A stretch of DNA of 64,000 nt from an uncultured Desulfatiglans sp. (lineage in GTDB: Bacteria; Desulfobacterota; DSM-4660; Desulfatiglandales; Desulfatiglandaceae), in contig LR026961.1 of NCBI GenBank assembly GCA_900498135.1, positions 179,904 through 243,903 of the forward strand, written 5' to 3'. This document shows positions 62,757 to 64,000 of the stretch, one piece after another. Each line of letters starts with the position of its first letter. Positions within the stretch are counted from its first letter, which is position 1. The position numbers and the translations under genes are program-made. The notes beneath the pieces are model-generated. The model was given only the letters and a program-made list of their open reading frames with translations. It did no database searches and was not told where the DNA came from.

Positions 62757-64000
62757 CTATGCCCTGCCCCCATAACGTTCCTTGACCTTGGCCCGATCGG
62801 GGTTCCCATCCTCGAGTACGGGCATGGCGTCGACAAATTCCACGTACTGGGGTTTCTTGTAGCGGGCGATGCGCTTTCCGACAAAATCGATCAGCGCTTC
62901 GGCGCTGAGCGCCTCCCCCGCCTTGAGTTCGCAGACCGCTTTGATGCCTTCCTTCCATTTCGGGTCGGGGACCCCGAAGACCACGGTCCTGTGAATGGCC
63001 GGATGCTCCAGGATCGCCTTTTCGACCTCCGCCGGGTAGACGTTCTCGCCGCCCGGCTTGATGAGCTCCTTTTCGGCCTTCCGGCCCGCATACCACAGGA
63101 ACCCTTCCTCGTCGAAACGCCCCAGGTCCCCCGTGTGGTGCCAACCATCCCTGAACACGTAGCGGTTGTCTTCGGGCAGATTCCAGTATCCCCTGAACAC
63201 CATCGGGCCTTTCATGGTGATCTCCCCCACCTGCCCGACAGGAACCGGCCGGTCATACTCATCCACCAGCTGCACCCGGGCGAGCGGCAGCATCCTGCCC
63301 GCCGATCCCGGGCGGTCGTTGTAGGGGGCGAAGGTCGCCACGCAGGAGGTCTCCGTCTGGCCGTACATGCAGAAAAACGTGCCCCCGGTGATCTTCTGAT
63401 ACCGCTCGATCGTCTCCGCCGATTCCAGCCCTACCACAGACTTGAGGGAGGAGATGTCCTGCCCCGTCTTCTCGTGGGTATCCAGGATGGAAGCCAGGAT
63501 CGGCGCAAAATCGAACATGAACGTGACGCCCTTCTCCTCGATCAGATCCACGGCCTTCGCTGCATCGAACTTGCTCATGTTCACATTCAACGCACCGGCA
63601 TGGAAGATCGCGGTGGCCATGTGAAGCCCACCGACATGGAAGAGCGGCAGAAGATTCAGGTGGACGTCCGTGCTGTTCAACCCGCAGAAATAATCGAAAT
63701 GCATATCGGAGCAAAACAGGTTCCCGTGGCTCAACAGCGCACCACGTGGACGCCCGGCCACCGCGGCGGTGTGGATGATCACGAAGCCGTCGTCCGAGGC
63801 GACATCCGGCGCTTCGAATGAGCCATCGCCCGACAGGAGGGATTGGATAGGCTCGAACCGCCCCCCGTTCGCTTCCAGACTGAAGAAGCGCTCTACAGAC
63901 CCGAGCCGGCCCCGAATCTCCTCGATCAATCCTTGAAACTCGGCCCCGGCAAAAAGGAAACGCGGCGTGCAGTCGTTCAGGTTGTACTCGATTTCAGGTG
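62757..64000 (-). CDS. Acyl-CoA synthetase (AMP-forming), 5'-partial
   Basis: The frame continues past the window edge (LNDCTPRFLFAGAEFQGL precedes the apparent TTG start at 63929), so the N-terminus is missing. The A3 motif is a variant, HTAAVAGRPRGALLSHGN, without the usual SGTTG. Other motifs are YGQTETS (A5), WHHTGDLGRFDEEGFLWYAG (A7), GRKAEKELIKPGGENVYPAE (A8) and the Lys in DGNPDRAKVKERY (A10). It activates a carboxylic acid as CoA ester, with fatty or aryl acid as likely substrates. Residues in the substrate pocket cannot be judged without the start. Confidence 0.9.
   Translation of the reverse strand, partial: PEIEYNLNDCTPRFLFAGAEFQGLIEEIRGRLGSVERFFSLEANGGRFEPIQSLLSGDGSFEAPDVASDDGFVIIHTAAVAGRPRGALLSHGNLFCSDMHFDYFCGLNSTDVHLNLLPLFHVGGLHMATAIFHAGALNVNMSKFDAAKAVDLIEEKGVTFMFDFAPILASILDTHEKTGQDISSLKSVVGLESAETIERYQKITGGTFFCMYGQTETSCVATFAPYNDRPGSAGRMLPLARVQLVDEYDRPVPVGQVGEITMKGPMVFRGYWNLPEDNRYVFRDGWHHTGDLGRFDEEGFLWYAGRKAEKELIKPGGENVYPAEVEKAILEHPAIHRTVVFGVPDPKWKEGIKAVCELKAGEALSAEALIDFVGKRIARYKKPQYVEFVDAMPVLEDGNPDRAKVKERYGGRA

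Overview
The window reads as a stretch of chromosome from a GC-rich anaerobic bacterium, most likely a sulfate-reducing or syntrophic Desulfobacterota (former Deltaproteobacteria). The reasoning is inference from gene content: an alternative siroheme-based heme pathway (ahbC, hemB, ahbD and a siroheme decarboxylase subunit), a two-subunit selenocysteine formate dehydrogenase, a DsrE-family protein, a branched-chain-type ABC uptake operon next to an old-yellow-enzyme/2,4-dienoyl-CoA-reductase-like flavoprotein, and several CoA-ligase and thiolase genes. No rRNA, CRISPR array, intact transposase or intact prophage is present.

Layout. 1-6 kb: a secreted papain-like protease with a PKD domain (cut by the window edge), an STT3/PglB-type oligosaccharyltransferase and a divergent Wzz-like chain-length protein. 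6-11.2 kb: fdhA (in-frame UGA read as selenocysteine, with a SECIS-like hairpin) and fdhB, then a decayed sensor kinase. 11.2-14.1 kb: a low-GC island with palindromic repeats, an integrase fragment, hicA-hicB and a DUF6941-like gene, ending at tRNA-Leu(CAA) and tRNA-Ala(GGC). 14-26.5 kb: three different metallo-beta-lactamase-fold proteins, a tripartite RND efflux operon, a secreted MsrA-MsrB fusion and cobU. 26.8-29 kb: a large orphan protein with glycosyltransferase-like features. 29.4-35.6 kb: an OmpR-type two-component system followed by an operon with two DegP/HtrA proteases and two unknown small proteins, with a palindromic candidate operator between them. 35.6-42 kb: DsrE-like protein, then the heme operon led by a ClpX-like AAA+ ATPase. 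42.3-46.4 kb: purL-purQ and a tiny basic protein. 46.9-54 kb: thiolase, EntE-like aryl-acid ligase, and an NtrC-type two-component system. 54-61 kb: livF-livG-livK(frameshifted)-livM-livH and the flavoprotein. 61.7-64 kb: recO and a partial acyl-CoA ligase.

The most striking features. (1) A ClpX-like unfoldase without the zinc-binding domain, but with the ClpP-docking tripeptide position kept as LGF, overlaps ahbC by four bases and so heads the heme operon. This recalls mitochondrial ClpX acting on heme synthesis; the link here is inference. (2) A dispersed family of nested palindromic repeats of about 150-230 bases occurs at least seven times in 64 kb, with swapped tail modules and an inserted second module. 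(3) A two-component system appears wired to a double-DegP envelope-stress operon. (4) purL contains a short tract with codon usage unlike the rest of the gene, as expected of a recombination patch.

Decay is visible in three places: the sensor kinase at 9.9-11.2 kb has lost its middle, livK has lost one base in a G run, and only the start of an integrase remains. Coordinates of minus-strand genes run from stop (low) to start (high). Starts were moved inward from the longest reading frame where a Shine-Dalgarno sequence, signal peptide or family N-terminus supports it.
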